Positions 33,868 to 43,147 of a stretch of DNA of 64,000 bases are shown here, piece by piece. Position numbers and translations under genes: made by a program. The first letter of the stretch is position 1. Every line of letters begins with the position of its first letter. Below the pieces are notes generated by a model, which saw nothing but the letters and a program-made list of their open reading frames with translations, ran no database searches and had not been told where the DNA came from. The DNA is taken from the NCBI RefSeq assembly GCF_900188175.1, contig NZ_FZOQ01000011.1, positions 62,001 through 126,000 on the forward strand, given 5' to 3'. This DNA is from Pontibacter ummariensis (lineage in GTDB: Bacteria > Bacteroidota > Bacteroidia > Cytophagales > Hymenobacteraceae).

Positions 33868-34989
33868 ATGAGATTGAATGTACCTACTCTATTACTGGAC
33901 AAGAAGAAGAGCCTGGAGAACATCAGGAGGATGGTGGAGAAGGCCCGGAGGAATGGAGTTCGGCTACGCCCTCACTTTAAAACCCATCAGTCAGCGCAGG
34001 TAGGCGCCTGGTTCCGCGACTTTGGCGTGGATGCCATCACCGTTTCCTCGTTTCGCATGGCCAACTACTTTGCAAACCAGGGGTGGCAAGACATCATGGT
34101 GGCTTTCCCGGCCAATGTGCTGGAAATTGATAGGATAAATGAGCTGGCCTCACGCGTGAAACTGCACGTGGTGGCGGTGAACATAGATACAGTGGAGGCG
34201 CTGGCCCATCACCTGCGCCATCCCGTACAGCTTTGGCTGAAGATTGACACCGGCTACCGCCGTACAGGGCTTTTGCCTCATAACCACAGCGAGCTCGATA
34301 AGATACTGAACGAAGTAAAGCAAAGCGAGAAACTGCGCTTTGAGGGCTTTGTAGTGCACGATGGCCACACCTACAAGCAAACCGACACCGAAGCGATTCA
34401 AACAATTCACAACACCTCGGTGTACCTCCTGCACATGCTGCGGAAACGCTACATGAAGCAGTTCCCTGGACTGCAGCTATCCATAGGCGACACGCCATCC
34501 TGCAGCATTTTGGAGAACCTGAGCGGTGTGGACGAGATACGTCCGGGTAATTTCGTGTTTTACGACCTCACACAGCAGCGCATCGGCTCCTGCAGCTTTG
34601 ATGATATCGCCGTTTGCATGGCCTGCCCTGTGGTGGCCAAACACCCGGAGCGGGGTGAAATCATCCTCTACGGGGGCAGCGTTCATTTTTCAAAAGACTC
34701 TTTACTGCAGGAAGACGGCTCTGTGAGCTATGGCCGCATCGTGGAGTTTACAGAAAACGGCTGGACCGCCCCATTGGAGGGCATCGAGCTTGTGTCGCTG
34801 TCCCAAGAGCACAGTATCGTGAAAGCCAGTCCCCAGCAGTTCGACAAGTACAAGATCGGCGACATGATGGGGATTTTACCGGTGCACTCCTGCCTTACGG
34901 CTGATTTAATGAAGGGGTATGTGACGGTAGAGGGGGAGTACCTGGATCATTTGTCTGGCTTACCACAACAGTGCGAACTGGTTTCTTAA
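33868..34989 (+). CDS. D-threonine aldolase/D-serine dehydratase-like PLP enzyme
   Basis: A 373-residue fold-type III PLP enzyme. The alanine-racemase-type barrel occupies about residues 5-235, with K38 in RPHFKTHQS as the expected PLP lysine, and the C-terminal beta domain (about 250-360) holds the metal-binding HSCLTADLM-type motif (His-x-Cys). The family cleaves D-threonine or D-3-hydroxy amino acids, or dehydrates D-serine. Exact substrate is not predictable. It is transcribed divergently from hemN. Confidence 0.85.
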   Translation: MRLNVPTLLLDKKKSLENIRRMVEKARRNGVRLRPHFKTHQSAQVGAWFRDFGVDAITVSSFRMANYFANQGWQDIMVAFPANVLEIDRINELASRVKLHVVAVNIDTVEALAHHLRHPVQLWLKIDTGYRRTGLLPHNHSELDKILNEVKQSEKLRFEGFVVHDGHTYKQTDTEAIQTIHNTSVYLLHMLRKRYMKQFPGLQLSIGDTPSCSILENLSGVDEIRPGNFVFYDLTQQRIGSCSFDDIAVCMACPVVAKHPERGEIILYGGSVHFSKDSLLQEDGSVSYGRIVEFTENGWTAPLEGIELVSLSQEHSIVKASPQQFDKYKIGDMMGILPVHSCLTADLMKGYVTVEGEYLDHLSGLPQQCELVS

Positions 34990-35039
34990 AACCGGGGAGG
35001 TAATAAGTATAGTCCAGCCATTCATTGCTACAGCGGAAC

Positions 35040-35810
35040 ATGCCTAACCCGATACCTGTAAAACGTAAAGCCCGTCCCAAAAAGAAAAAGCAGCCGGTTC
35101 CGGTGCGGTTCTGGGTGGGCCTGGGCGTAATAGGAGTGCTTCTCGTGTTGGTGCTTTATGTGGAAATGTTTGTAGAGAAGCCAAAGCCCGTATGGCCGGA
35201 AGGGCACACGATTTACGGAGTGGACGTATCGCATTACCAGCAGGAAATTGATTGGCATAAAGTACGGGAAAGCGAGATGGTCTTTACGTTTATTAAGGCC
35301 ACAGAAGGGGAGACGCTGAAAGACAAGTTGTTTCAGCAGAACTGGGAGCAGGCAGGCGAGGCTGCCCTTATGCGTGGGGCTTATCATTTTTACCTGCCCT
35401 ACCTGAGCCCGGAGAAGCAGGCCAAGCACTTTATCAATACCGTCAGTTTAAGCACAGGCGACCTGCCGCCAGTGCTGGACATAGAAGTCAGGGGGCGAAA
35501 GTCTGTAAAGCAGTTAAGGGAGGACCTAAGCGTATGGCTACAGTTGGTAGAGGTAGCCTATGGAGCCAGGCCAATCATCTACACCAACTATAAGTTTTAC
35601 CAGGATTACCTGGCGGGTTACTTTGATACCTACCCGCTCTGGATAGCGCATTACAGGGTACCGAAGCTAAAGCTGGAGAAGAGCAACAAGTTAAACCTTA
35701 CTTTTTGGCAGCACACCGATGAAGGCACGGTGGAAGGAATAAAAGGGGCCGTGGATTGTAATGTCTTTTACGGCAGCATGCGCGACCTGAAAAGCATCTG
35801 TGTGCCCTGA
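35040..35810 (+). CDS. Membrane-anchored GH25 lysozyme-like muramidase
   Basis: A 256-residue protein with a Lys-rich cytoplasmic N terminus, one membrane helix (about 23-45) and a GH25 barrel (about 58-255). The catalytic acidic residues are in YGVDVSHYQ and VLDIEVRG. It should cut peptidoglycan from the periplasmic face while tethered to the inner membrane. The frame extends to a TTG at 35025; the ATG at 35040 is preferred. Confidence 0.85.
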   Translation: MPNPIPVKRKARPKKKKQPVPVRFWVGLGVIGVLLVLVLYVEMFVEKPKPVWPEGHTIYGVDVSHYQQEIDWHKVRESEMVFTFIKATEGETLKDKLFQQNWEQAGEAALMRGAYHFYLPYLSPEKQAKHFINTVSLSTGDLPPVLDIEVRGRKSVKQLREDLSVWLQLVEVAYGARPIIYTNYKFYQDYLAGYFDTYPLWIAHYRVPKLKLEKSNKLNLTFWQHTDEGTVEGIKGAVDCNVFYGSMRDLKSICVP

Positions 35811-35824
35811 TACACTGAGCCAAG

Positions 35825-35865
35825 AACAAAAGGGGCGCTGCAGATCTGCAGCGCCCCTTTTGTTT
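35825..35865. terminator. Strong bidirectional terminator
   Basis: A 40-base perfect palindrome (35825-35864) with A-rich and T-rich ends, between the convergent GH25 gene and the disordered-protein gene. Confidence 0.9.
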
Positions 35866-35883
35866 AGTCCTGTAGAACCAGGC

Positions 35884-36813
35884 TTAGTACCTGTCGGAGT
35901 TACGGTCGTAGCTTCTGTTCCTTGCCCGATCGTTGTCTCTGGTAAAGCTTCTGTTGGGGTTGTAGTCGTAGTCGCTCTCCGGGTGGCGGAAAAGGTTATT
36001 GCCTGTGTTGATGTCCCGGTCGCCATAGGGTCCGCGGTAATAGTCGCTTCTGCCGTATTCGCCGGTACCTCTGTTCATGTTCATCCTGTTGTAAAAATCA
36101 GAGGAGCGGGAGTTCCCCTCATCAGACCCATAATTGCCGCCAGTGGTGCGGTTGTAGCCGCTGCCCATGTAGTTGCCCTCTGAGCCGCCGTAGTTCGGCG
36201 AGTTATAGCTATCGCGGCTGTTTCGGTCTGTGCCATACATATCGCGGTAACCGCTGCCCGAATTACGGTTGTCGCGGTCGAAATTATAGCGGCCCTGGTC
36301 TGAGCCCTGGAACCTTCTGGATGTGCTGGAGCCGTACAAGTCATTGCCACTGTTGCTGCCCATGTTAGAACCGTGGCTGTCGTAGTCGCTTTGATACCCG
36401 TAGGCTCTGTGGCCGGCTGGGCTGTAATTGCTTTGGTTTCGCTGGTTGTAAGAACCTCTGCCACTGTCGGCGTTAAAGTTGGTGTCCGAATCGTAGCGCC
36501 GCTGTGAAGCGTAGCCCCCTCTGGATGACCCAAAGCCCTGTGCACCGCCATAGCTACCCATACTGCCGTAGTTACGGGAGGTGCTGTAGGTACCGTAAAT
36601 GTCCTGGTTGCTGGTGTTTCTGGAGCCTCCCATGTCATTGCCCCGGCTTCCCCAGTTTCCAGAGTTTCCCTCGTTTCTGTAGGTTCCTTGCCTGGAGGCA
36701 CCATAATCATCGAAACGGTTCATGTTGTCATTCTCTGGATGGCGGTAGCGCTCTGAGCGGTGCGTTTGGAAGCCGCTGTTGTTACCGTAGCGGTCAGACT
36801 GGTTTCTGTTCAT
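35884..36813 (-). CDS. Disordered Gly/Ser/Asn/Arg/Tyr-rich protein
   Basis: A 309-residue, strongly biased sequence made almost only of G, S, N, R, Y, D, with very few aliphatic residues, no signal peptide and no membrane helix. Short units such as NYGS, RxYG, SDYD and RYRHPE/FRHPESD recur; the RHPE motif appears near both ends. The composition with regularly spaced Tyr and Arg is that of sticker-spacer proteins that can condense. The coding frame is supported by start, stop and terminator placement, and by codon use, but the function is unknown. Confidence 0.7.
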   Translation of the reverse strand: MNRNQSDRYGNNSGFQTHRSERYRHPENDNMNRFDDYGASRQGTYRNEGNSGNWGSRGNDMGGSRNTSNQDIYGTYSTSRNYGSMGSYGGAQGFGSSRGGYASQRRYDSDTNFNADSGRGSYNQRNQSNYSPAGHRAYGYQSDYDSHGSNMGSNSGNDLYGSSTSRRFQGSDQGRYNFDRDNRNSGSGYRDMYGTDRNSRDSYNSPNYGGSEGNYMGSGYNRTTGGNYGSDEGNSRSSDFYNRMNMNRGTGEYGRSDYYRGPYGDRDINTGNNLFRHPESDYDYNPNRSFTRDNDRARNRSYDRNSDRY

Positions 36814-37181
36814 AGCTAGTAGGTTTTATTTATAGAATGTTTACCATTTCTAACGGATAGAAGTGGGAGGGGTTTAGCCTTTTCAGGCTATCCCACCAGA
36901 TAAGCTGCGCTTAAATCTGACTGTGGTTATCAATGCTCAGGCTGTGCCAGCTCATGCCTTGTTGGTGCAACATTTTTTAACCAACTGTTGCTCTAGCCGT
37001 AGTATGTGAACAACAGTAAACCCTCTATTTGGGAGCAAGCTCTGCAGGTAAAGCTTTTTATGTGTAATGGAGTGTAAGGCAACGCTACTGGCTTAAGTTG
37101 ACCTATACCCTGTTATGGCATATGCCGAACAGAATTGCTTGAGCTCCAAAGGAGTTCGGGAAGTACTGAAACTATCGTGCA
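36814..37181. other. Divergent intergenic region
   Basis: 368 bp without a supported gene, containing promoters for the genes at 36813 (minus) and 37182 (plus). Visible dyads are ACTGTTG (36984-36990) with CAACAGT (37011-37017), and GGCATATGCC (37117-37126) about 55 bp upstream of the glycosyltransferase fusion. Neither is assigned. Confidence 0.4.
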
Positions 37182-38708
37182 ATGGGAGATAACGAGTTAC
37201 TAGATACCCTTCAACAACGTGAGCAGTTTAGGGAGCACTATTGGCATAAGAAGGACCCTATTCTTCAGGAAAGGCTCCTATGGAGAGCGCAGACGTTCAG
37301 GCAACTGATTCACCTGCTACCAGGCCAGTCAATTTTAGAGCTGGGGTGCGGTAGCGGCGTTTTTACAAGGGAACTACACAGAGTATCAAAAAGCGAGAAC
37401 CCAATAACAGCAGTGACTTTCCAGGAGCAGGTGCCTGAAGAGCCTGAAAAATCACTGATTGAGTTTCTTAGCCTTTCCTCTTTCCCTGGTCCGCTTCAGA
37501 ACAAGACCTTTGATCATATCATTATCATGGACCTGGTGGATGAGACGAACAGCTCTTGGTTCCTAGAGAACGTCTATGCCTTGCTGAAACCGGGAGGACA
37601 GGTAACGTTCTATGAGAGTAATCCCAAAAACCCTTTTCTGAAAGGAAGGAATTTTCTAAACAGGTTTTCTAATAAAACAGACCGTAGAAAGCTTCTAAGT
37701 CGGTCGGAACTGAGCAGGTCTGTTCGGGAAGCGGGCTTTGTAAACGTAGTAGCCGTCTATAATGACTTTGTGTACGCCCCTCTCACTCCAAAAGGGGTTT
37801 GGTGGCTCCGTAACCTGTCCACCTTGTTGGAGAATCTCTCCCCGATCGATTCATTTGCGGGTGCCATCCTGCTTCATGCCCAGAAGGCCCCGCAAGAGAC
37901 AATAGAGCCAAACCAAAGTCTTTGCCAGCATAAAGAACTGGCAGGCGCTGTCTCTGTTGTGGTGCCCTGTCATAACGAGGAAATGAACATAACCTCACTT
38001 GTTACCGGACTTTTAACTTTTTATGGAGACTATCTCCATGAGATCATTCTGGTGGATGACAACAGCAAGGATAACACCAGGTGCGTAATTGAGCAGTTGG
38101 CAGAGAAGTACCCGCTGATCAAACCGGTTTTCAGAAAGCCCCCCAACGGAGTGGGGCGCGCCATCAGGGACGGGTACAGGGTGGCAACAGGAAAATACAT
38201 CCTGTCGATGGACTGCGATTTCCAGCACCTCTTGCCAGAACTGCGGGACATTTTTAATGCTGCCGTAAGAGGTGTGGATGTGGCAATCGGGAGCCGCTTT
38301 TCGCGTAGAAGCGTCTTACTCAATTATCCTTTTCAGAAGATTATAGCTAACAGGGGCTTTCATTTTCTGGCCCGTCTCATATTGGGTAAGAAGTTCAGAG
38401 ACCTGACAAACAACCTGAAACTGATCCGGAAAGAGGTCGTAGATAACCTTCAGCTTACCCAAACTGACTTTGCCATTAATGCGGAAACCGGCCTTATGCC
38501 TTTGCTGATGGGGTATAGGGTGAGGGAAGTGCCCATCTCATGGGTTAACAGGACACCTGACATGGGGGTGTCTTCCTTTAAGCTTTTTAAGGTAGGCGGC
38601 GGGTATTGGCGGGTGCTTTACCAGCTTTGGGTGAAGAAGATGTTTAATAACAATAGCTATTATCCTGCTATCAGGCTTAAAGGCGTGAAAAAAGTACAAC
38701 TGCCTTAG
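37182..38708 (+). CDS. Fusion of SAM methyltransferase and GT2 glycosyltransferase
   Basis: A 508-residue two-domain protein. Residues 1-235 are a class I methyltransferase with the SAM motif ILELGCGSG (51-59), a D-x-x-x acidic end of strand 4 (IIIMDLVDE) and LLKPGGQV. Residues about 250-490 are a GT-A domain of the dolichyl-phosphate-mannose synthase kind (SVVVPCHNEEMNI, LVDDNSKDNT, MDCDFQHL), ending without a membrane helix. Such a transferase would load a polyprenyl phosphate with a sugar. The next gene is a membrane transferase that uses such carriers. The fusion suggests methylation is coupled to the same glycan or lipid. Confidence 0.85.
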   Translation: MGDNELLDTLQQREQFREHYWHKKDPILQERLLWRAQTFRQLIHLLPGQSILELGCGSGVFTRELHRVSKSENPITAVTFQEQVPEEPEKSLIEFLSLSSFPGPLQNKTFDHIIIMDLVDETNSSWFLENVYALLKPGGQVTFYESNPKNPFLKGRNFLNRFSNKTDRRKLLSRSELSRSVREAGFVNVVAVYNDFVYAPLTPKGVWWLRNLSTLLENLSPIDSFAGAILLHAQKAPQETIEPNQSLCQHKELAGAVSVVVPCHNEEMNITSLVTGLLTFYGDYLHEIILVDDNSKDNTRCVIEQLAEKYPLIKPVFRKPPNGVGRAIRDGYRVATGKYILSMDCDFQHLLPELRDIFNAAVRGVDVAIGSRFSRRSVLLNYPFQKIIANRGFHFLARLILGKKFRDLTNNLKLIRKEVVDNLQLTQTDFAINAETGLMPLLMGYRVREVPISWVNRTPDMGVSSFKLFKVGGGYWRVLYQLWVKKMFNNNSYYPAIRLKGVKKVQLP

Positions 38709-38767
38709 TCTTACAGGAGATTCTCAACATCTCCAGAACAAAGAAATCCAGCATTAGTCTGAAGAAT

Positions 38768-40447
38768 ATGTCAAAAGAGAATGGACTTCCAGTGCGCTCT
38801 TACTGGGAGTATGTGCTGCCTGCCCTGGCAATAGTTTCACTGCTTATCTCATGCGCTTTTGTATCGTCCAAAAAGATCTTCTGGAACGACGAACTGTACT
38901 CCTATTACTTTACTTCCGATCCTTCCTTTACAGGGATGCTGGCGGCCTTCCATGATAAGATAAACAACACGCCCTTTTTGTACTTCCTGCTTGGATGGAC
39001 ATGGGACAAAGCCTTTGGGTCCTCGGAACTGTCCCTGCGCCTGTTTTCCTCCTTAGGGATGTGTGCCGCCTTAGTGGCAACCTGGGTAGTGGTCAGGAGG
39101 CACTTTCGTTTCTGGGCTACTGCTACGGGTGTATTAGGCATTTTCTGTACTTCTGAAGTGATTTTGATCCAGAATGCAGAGGCAAGAATGTATGGGTTGT
39201 TTATAGCGCTTTGTGCAGCGGGGCTTTTGCTGTATGACCAGTTCTACAGGCAGAGCAGGCCAACAACAAAGTTGCTCGTCCTGAATGCGTGTGTACATAT
39301 GGCCATCATACACACGCATCTGTTCGGGGGGTTCTACAGCGGAACAATATTGGTCGCTTTGCTGGTGTCCGATTGGTTCTTTAACACCTTCAGGTTAAAG
39401 ATTTACTTGTCTATTGTCCTCAGCTGGTTCACCATCTTACTGTACATCCCTTCCTTTTTGATCCAGGCAGATGCTGGTAAACCACGCACCTGGCTTCCGG
39501 AACCCTTGCTACGGGACCTGTTGGATATGTTGAATTTCGGTGCTTCCCCGTTTTTACACCAAACGCTGTTGGTGATTCTTCTGATTCTGTCCGTATGCCT
39601 TTTTTTCGCTAAGGAAGCGGTGCGCAGCGCAGGTATTGTCGTACCAGAACCAGTAACCGAGAGTCGTTCCAAGGTCCCGATCATGGTCTTTGCGCTTTCT
39701 TTTGTGTTACTTCCTATTTTTATATGGATCATATCAAAGACGATAAAACCCATTCTGTGGGACAGGTACATGATTCCGAGTGCGTTAGGATGGGTGATTA
39801 TGCTTGCGTATTTTTCTTCCAAACTTTTATCTATCCCTCCTTTCAGGAAGCAGCTATATTTTGGTGCCGGAAGATATAAGTATCTCCCAACCTTAACGTT
39901 TCTGTTTTCAGTATTGGTGCTTTCCTCCTATTTTCTGTCCCGGCCGCTACTTTATGCGAGGTCTTTTGGGAAGCAGTTCAAGCCAGGACGAAATGAAACA
40001 CCCGTCAGGTACAAAAACTTGCCAATTGTTGTGCAATTTTCCAGGCCATTTCTGGAGCGCATTCACTACGCACCTAATCCTGAACGATATTATTTTATTA
40101 CCGATTGGGAAGTGGCGGTTGATAAACACAGTGGCTTGTTTAGTCCACAGGAGTACAAGCACTTGGTTGCCATTAAACGCAACTACCCTGAAATATTTAA
40201 GGACAATATTCTAACGACTGAGGAGTTCCTGCAGCGTTATGACAGGTTCTTGGTTCTAGACCACCCGGATTATAAAAGAAAATGCCCCCCTGCTCCAAAG
40301 GGGCTTGAAGAGGCACGCGAATGGACGGATGTGCATTGTCCGCGATGGGTCGAGATGAGGTTGTTGAACAATGACGACTATAAAGTAACTTTCCTGAACG
40401 ACGACCATTGGTTTGCTGTGTTGTTGGTTGAAAGGAGGAAAAACTAA
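38768..40447 (+). CDS. Membrane glycosyltransferase of the ArnT/GT39 (PMT_2) type
   Basis: A 559-residue protein with about eleven hydrophobic helices. The first periplasmic loop carries FWNDELYSYYFT, where Asp-Glu are the usual catalytic/metal residues of polyprenyl-phosphate-dependent GT-C enzymes, and a second loop has HDKINNTPFLYF. A soluble C-terminal domain (about 400-559) follows. It begins 59 bp after the fusion gene and probably uses its lipid-linked sugar as donor. The acceptor is unknown. Confidence 0.8.
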   Translation: MSKENGLPVRSYWEYVLPALAIVSLLISCAFVSSKKIFWNDELYSYYFTSDPSFTGMLAAFHDKINNTPFLYFLLGWTWDKAFGSSELSLRLFSSLGMCAALVATWVVVRRHFRFWATATGVLGIFCTSEVILIQNAEARMYGLFIALCAAGLLLYDQFYRQSRPTTKLLVLNACVHMAIIHTHLFGGFYSGTILVALLVSDWFFNTFRLKIYLSIVLSWFTILLYIPSFLIQADAGKPRTWLPEPLLRDLLDMLNFGASPFLHQTLLVILLILSVCLFFAKEAVRSAGIVVPEPVTESRSKVPIMVFALSFVLLPIFIWIISKTIKPILWDRYMIPSALGWVIMLAYFSSKLLSIPPFRKQLYFGAGRYKYLPTLTFLFSVLVLSSYFLSRPLLYARSFGKQFKPGRNETPVRYKNLPIVVQFSRPFLERIHYAPNPERYYFITDWEVAVDKHSGLFSPQEYKHLVAIKRNYPEIFKDNILTTEEFLQRYDRFLVLDHPDYKRKCPPAPKGLEEAREWTDVHCPRWVEMRLLNNDDYKVTFLNDDHWFAVLLVERRKN

Positions 40448-40451
40448 CGAA

Positions 40452-40497
40452 ACATGCTCCATGTAATGCAACAAAGTTTGCATTACATGGAGCATGT
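40452..40497. terminator. Perfect 20-bp hairpin between convergent genes
   Basis: Arms 40452-40471 and 40478-40497 are perfectly complementary around a 6-base loop. It starts 5 bp after the ArnT-like stop and ends 22 bp before the epimerase stop. There is no T run and the GC content is low, which is unusual compared with the other terminators here. Confidence 0.7.
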
Positions 40498-40519
40498 CAA
40501 GTATAGGCGGTATTGTTTT

Positions 40520-41581
40520 CTAAGCCTTTACAGCCAACCTGTTCTCCCAACTCGTATAAATCTCCTGAAAAATATCATGCAGGGATTTAGTTATCTCCCA
40601 GTTTGGGTAGTGCGTTTTGATTTTAGTCAGGTCGCTATAGTAGCAGATGTGGTCGCCTATGCGGCTTTCGTCTACGTACGTATACTTCATTTCCTGACCT
40701 GAGAAGTTCTCAATCAGCTGGAAAGCCTCTAAGATAGAGATAGCGTTTTGCGCACCGCCACCGATGTTGTACACTTCTCCTTTTCTCGGATTTTGAATGA
40801 ACTCGTAGCAAAAGCGAGCTACATCGTAGGAGTGTATGTTGTCGCGCACCTGCTTGCCTTTGTACCCATACACTGTGTACTCCTTTCTCTCCAGATTACA
40901 TTTGATGAGGTAGCTTAAAAAGCCATGTAATTCCACGCCAGAGTGATTGGGACCTGTGAGGCAACCGCCTCTGAGGCAACAGGTAGGCATACCGAAGTAT
41001 CGGCCATATTCCTGCACCATAACGTCGGCCGCCGTTTTAGAGGCACCAAACAAGGAGTGCTTGCTTTGGTCTATTGGCAACGTCTCAGGTATACCGTTGT
41101 GGTATTTAGGGTCATCATATGCCCATCGGGTGTCTTCTTCTCTCAGCGCAATGGTGTTAGGCCGGTCGCCATAAACTTTGTTGGTGGAAAGATGTACAAA
41201 AGGCACGTTCACACTGTAGCGCCTGAGCCCTTCCAGCAAATTAAGTGTACCCACCGCGTTGATGTCAAAGTCATCGAAGGGAATAGACAAAGCCTTGTCA
41301 TGGCTGGGCTGGGCTGCTGTGTGTACAATAGCATCCGGCTTTACCTCGGCAATTTTGCTCAGAACATCCTGCCTGTTGCGTATGTCCAGTTCGTGGTGCG
41401 TAAACTGCGCTAAACTTTTTTCAAGCCTCTTCTGGCTCCAGCGGGTATCTCCGGAGGGACCAAAAAAGCGTGCCCGCATGTTGTTGTCCACCCCATGCAC
41501 CTCCCATCCCAGGTTACCAAAAAAAGTACATACCTCTGATCCAATAAGGCCAGAGGAGCCGGTCACTAATATTCTGTTCAT
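40520..41581 (-). CDS. NAD-dependent sugar epimerase, CDP-paratose 2-epimerase-like
   Basis: A 353-residue extended SDR. It has the NAD motif GSSGLIGS (8-15), VDNNMR for the ribose-binding acid, [18 protein letters not shown] and [12 protein letters not shown]. It resembles the CDP-tyvelose/paratose 2-epimerase group. The catalytic YxxxK is replaced by FGASK (F178, K182), so the usual Tyr is missing although the Lys is kept. It converges on the glycosyltransferase genes and likely supplies or modifies a nucleotide sugar. Confidence 0.82.
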   Translation of the reverse strand: MNRILVTGSSGLIGSEVCTFFGNLGWEVHGVDNNMRARFFGPSGDTRWSQKRLEKSLAQFTHHELDIRNRQDVLSKIAEVKPDAIVHTAAQPSHDKALSIPFDDFDINAVGTLNLLEGLRRYSVNVPFVHLSTNKVYGDRPNTIALREEDTRWAYDDPKYHNGIPETLPIDQSKHSLFGASKTAADVMVQEYGRYFGMPTCCLRGGCLTGPNHSGVELHGFLSYLIKCNLERKEYTVYGYKGKQVRDNIHSYDVARFCYEFIQNPRKGEVYNIGGGAQNAISILEAFQLIENFSGQEMKYTYVDESRIGDHICYYSDLTKIKTHYPNWEITKSLHDIFQEIYTSWENRLAVKA

Positions 41582-42389
41582 GATTCTTGTATGTTTTTTT
41601 TCATTATTAAGCTAAGAGAAGGTATCAGGACACGTTACACAACTCAAGCATCGCACCTTCCTTATGGGTAAGACTATTATCTGCCCCAGCGGGATAAAGG
41701 CTTTCATTGCTAAATCAGGGCTCGGGCAAAGGTTAGGTACGTATAGTTTGTAGCTAACCTTTGTACTATAATTAACTTTAATAGTTTCAAGCAAAGCTGT
41801 TTGGTGCTTGGGATATGTCTACTTCTAGTACTTGCTGTCACAGCAATGTTGTGCTGTTTTGCTAACCAAAGAAGAAGGGGCGGTCAGTGGAAAGCCATCG
41901 CTAAGCGCCAGGCAAAATCTTCGGTGGTACTGTAGCGGGTGCCATGGCAGCGTTTTCTTGAGAGGTTGAATTGCATAAACACAGAAGGATAGTATGGATA
42001 GGTTCACACTATTGCCCAAGGGCTTCTAAGTGAGCAACTGTAGGTTGAAAAGCTTAGGCTGTGGTGCGATCCTCAAAGCAAACGATATAAACTGCAGAGC
42101 AAAAGCAGAATGCGCCAGATGCTTTGCATATTCGAAGGTGCAGGATCAGTGCAGAAATAGGGGCTTCCATTTGAATATTGCTAAAAGAATCTCTTTAACC
42201 GGCAAAGCTTGTCCTTGCATTATAAGGCTGTAAGTCTAAAGGAGGCAACAAACGTCGGGTAAATTAGTACAAGAATCTTACCCCGCACTGGTAAGAGTAA
42301 TGCAAAACACACCACCCTGCAGTTTTGCCTGGCTCCGGTGCCGATGCCACTTTCAGGTGGCTTTGTTCAAAAGTTATAGTAGAAGCAGA
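41582..42389. other. Gene-free region of about 0.8 kb
   Basis: I find no convincing gene here; short frames lack family-like sequence and have Cys-rich or frame-shadow composition. One notable element is an inverted repeat, CAAAGGTTAG (41727-41736) and CTAACCTTTG (41754-41763), about 150 bp upstream of the epimerase start. It could be regulatory. The rest looks like two promoters plus decayed sequence. Confidence 0.45.
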
Positions 42390-43145
42390 ATGTCAAAACC
42401 AATAGAAGTAAAGGACGGATTAAGCCGGCAGGCAGTCCATGATTTTTATAAGGAAGCCCTCCAGTTACTCTCGCAGAGCGATGCTAGTTTTCTGGTGGGA
42501 GGGGGCTTTGCACTCCGCCTGTACACCGACATCATGCGCGATACCAAGGACCTGGATATTTTCTGCAAGTCCGGGGATACGCCGCGCATCCTGAAGCAGT
42601 TCAAGGAGAACGGCTATGAAACGGAGCTCACCGATGCCCGGTGGCTGGCTAAGGCCATCAAAGGGGAGCACTTTATGGATATCATCTTCAACAATCCGGG
42701 AAATCATTGCGCTGTGGACGACAGCTGGTTTCAGCGGGCTGTGGAGAGCGAGATGCTGGGGATAAAGGTACGGGTGATTCCGGCAGAGGCCCTCATCTGG
42801 TCGAAGCTTTACGTGCAGAACCGGGAGCGTTATGACGGAGGCGACATTAACCATATCCTGCTCCGGTACGGAAAAAACCTGGACTGGAAATGGTTATGGA
42901 AAAACATAGAGGTGCATTGGCAACTACTGCTGGCACAGCTGCTTTCCTTTCAGTTCGTGTACCCCTCAGAGCGGGACATTATTCCAAAATGGCTTTTCGA
43001 GGAGCTGCTGACGCGGGCCAGAGAGCAGTTTGAGATGCCCCCACCCGTAGAGAAGATTTGCCGCGGCCCGCTTATAGACCAGACGCAGTATCAAACCGAT
43101 GTAACCGAATGGGACTACAAGGTCGTGACCATTCGATCAGTATAA
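42390..43145 (+). CDS. Nucleotidyltransferase-fold protein
   Basis: A 251-residue protein of the minimal nucleotidyltransferase superfamily. The motif FLVGGGFALRLY is followed by RDTKDLDIF with the paired acidic residues, and a third acid lies in MDIIF. The C-terminal half is helical. The open frame extends to 42300, but the 30 extra residues are Cys/Arg-rich and unlike the rest, so the ATG at 42390 (MSKPIEVKDG) is chosen. It is followed 2 bp later by a metallophosphoesterase gene, suggesting opposed group-transfer and hydrolysis steps. Target unknown. Confidence 0.78.
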   Translation: MSKPIEVKDGLSRQAVHDFYKEALQLLSQSDASFLVGGGFALRLYTDIMRDTKDLDIFCKSGDTPRILKQFKENGYETELTDARWLAKAIKGEHFMDIIFNNPGNHCAVDDSWFQRAVESEMLGIKVRVIPAEALIWSKLYVQNRERYDGGDINHILLRYGKNLDWKWLWKNIEVHWQLLLAQLLSFQFVYPSERDIIPKWLFEELLTRAREQFEMPPPVEKICRGPLIDQTQYQTDVTEWDYKVVTIRSV

Positions 43146-43147
43146 GC

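Noticed and set aside
36081..36710. 209-codon Thr/Ala-rich minus-strand frame
   Set aside because: Alternative frame of the disordered-protein gene; Thr/Ala/Ile bias follows from the GGN/AAC repeats in the other frame. The 35884-36813 frame has better start and terminator placement, though both are low-complexity.
37783..38323. Minus-strand frames inside the methyltransferase-GT2 gene
   Set aside because: No motifs; the plus-strand frame has clear SAM and GT2 signatures.
42030..42233. 67-codon frame in the empty gap
   Set aside because: Cys-rich, no motif, no coding-like context; not supported as a gene.
42300..42389. N-terminal extension of the nucleotidyltransferase
   Set aside because: Thirty Cys/Arg-rich residues unlike the rest; ATG at 42390 gives a family-like N terminus.
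43058..43147. N-terminal extension of the metallophosphoesterase
   Set aside because: Overlaps the upstream gene by 88 bp; ATG at 43148 gives a 2-bp gap and a normal first strand.
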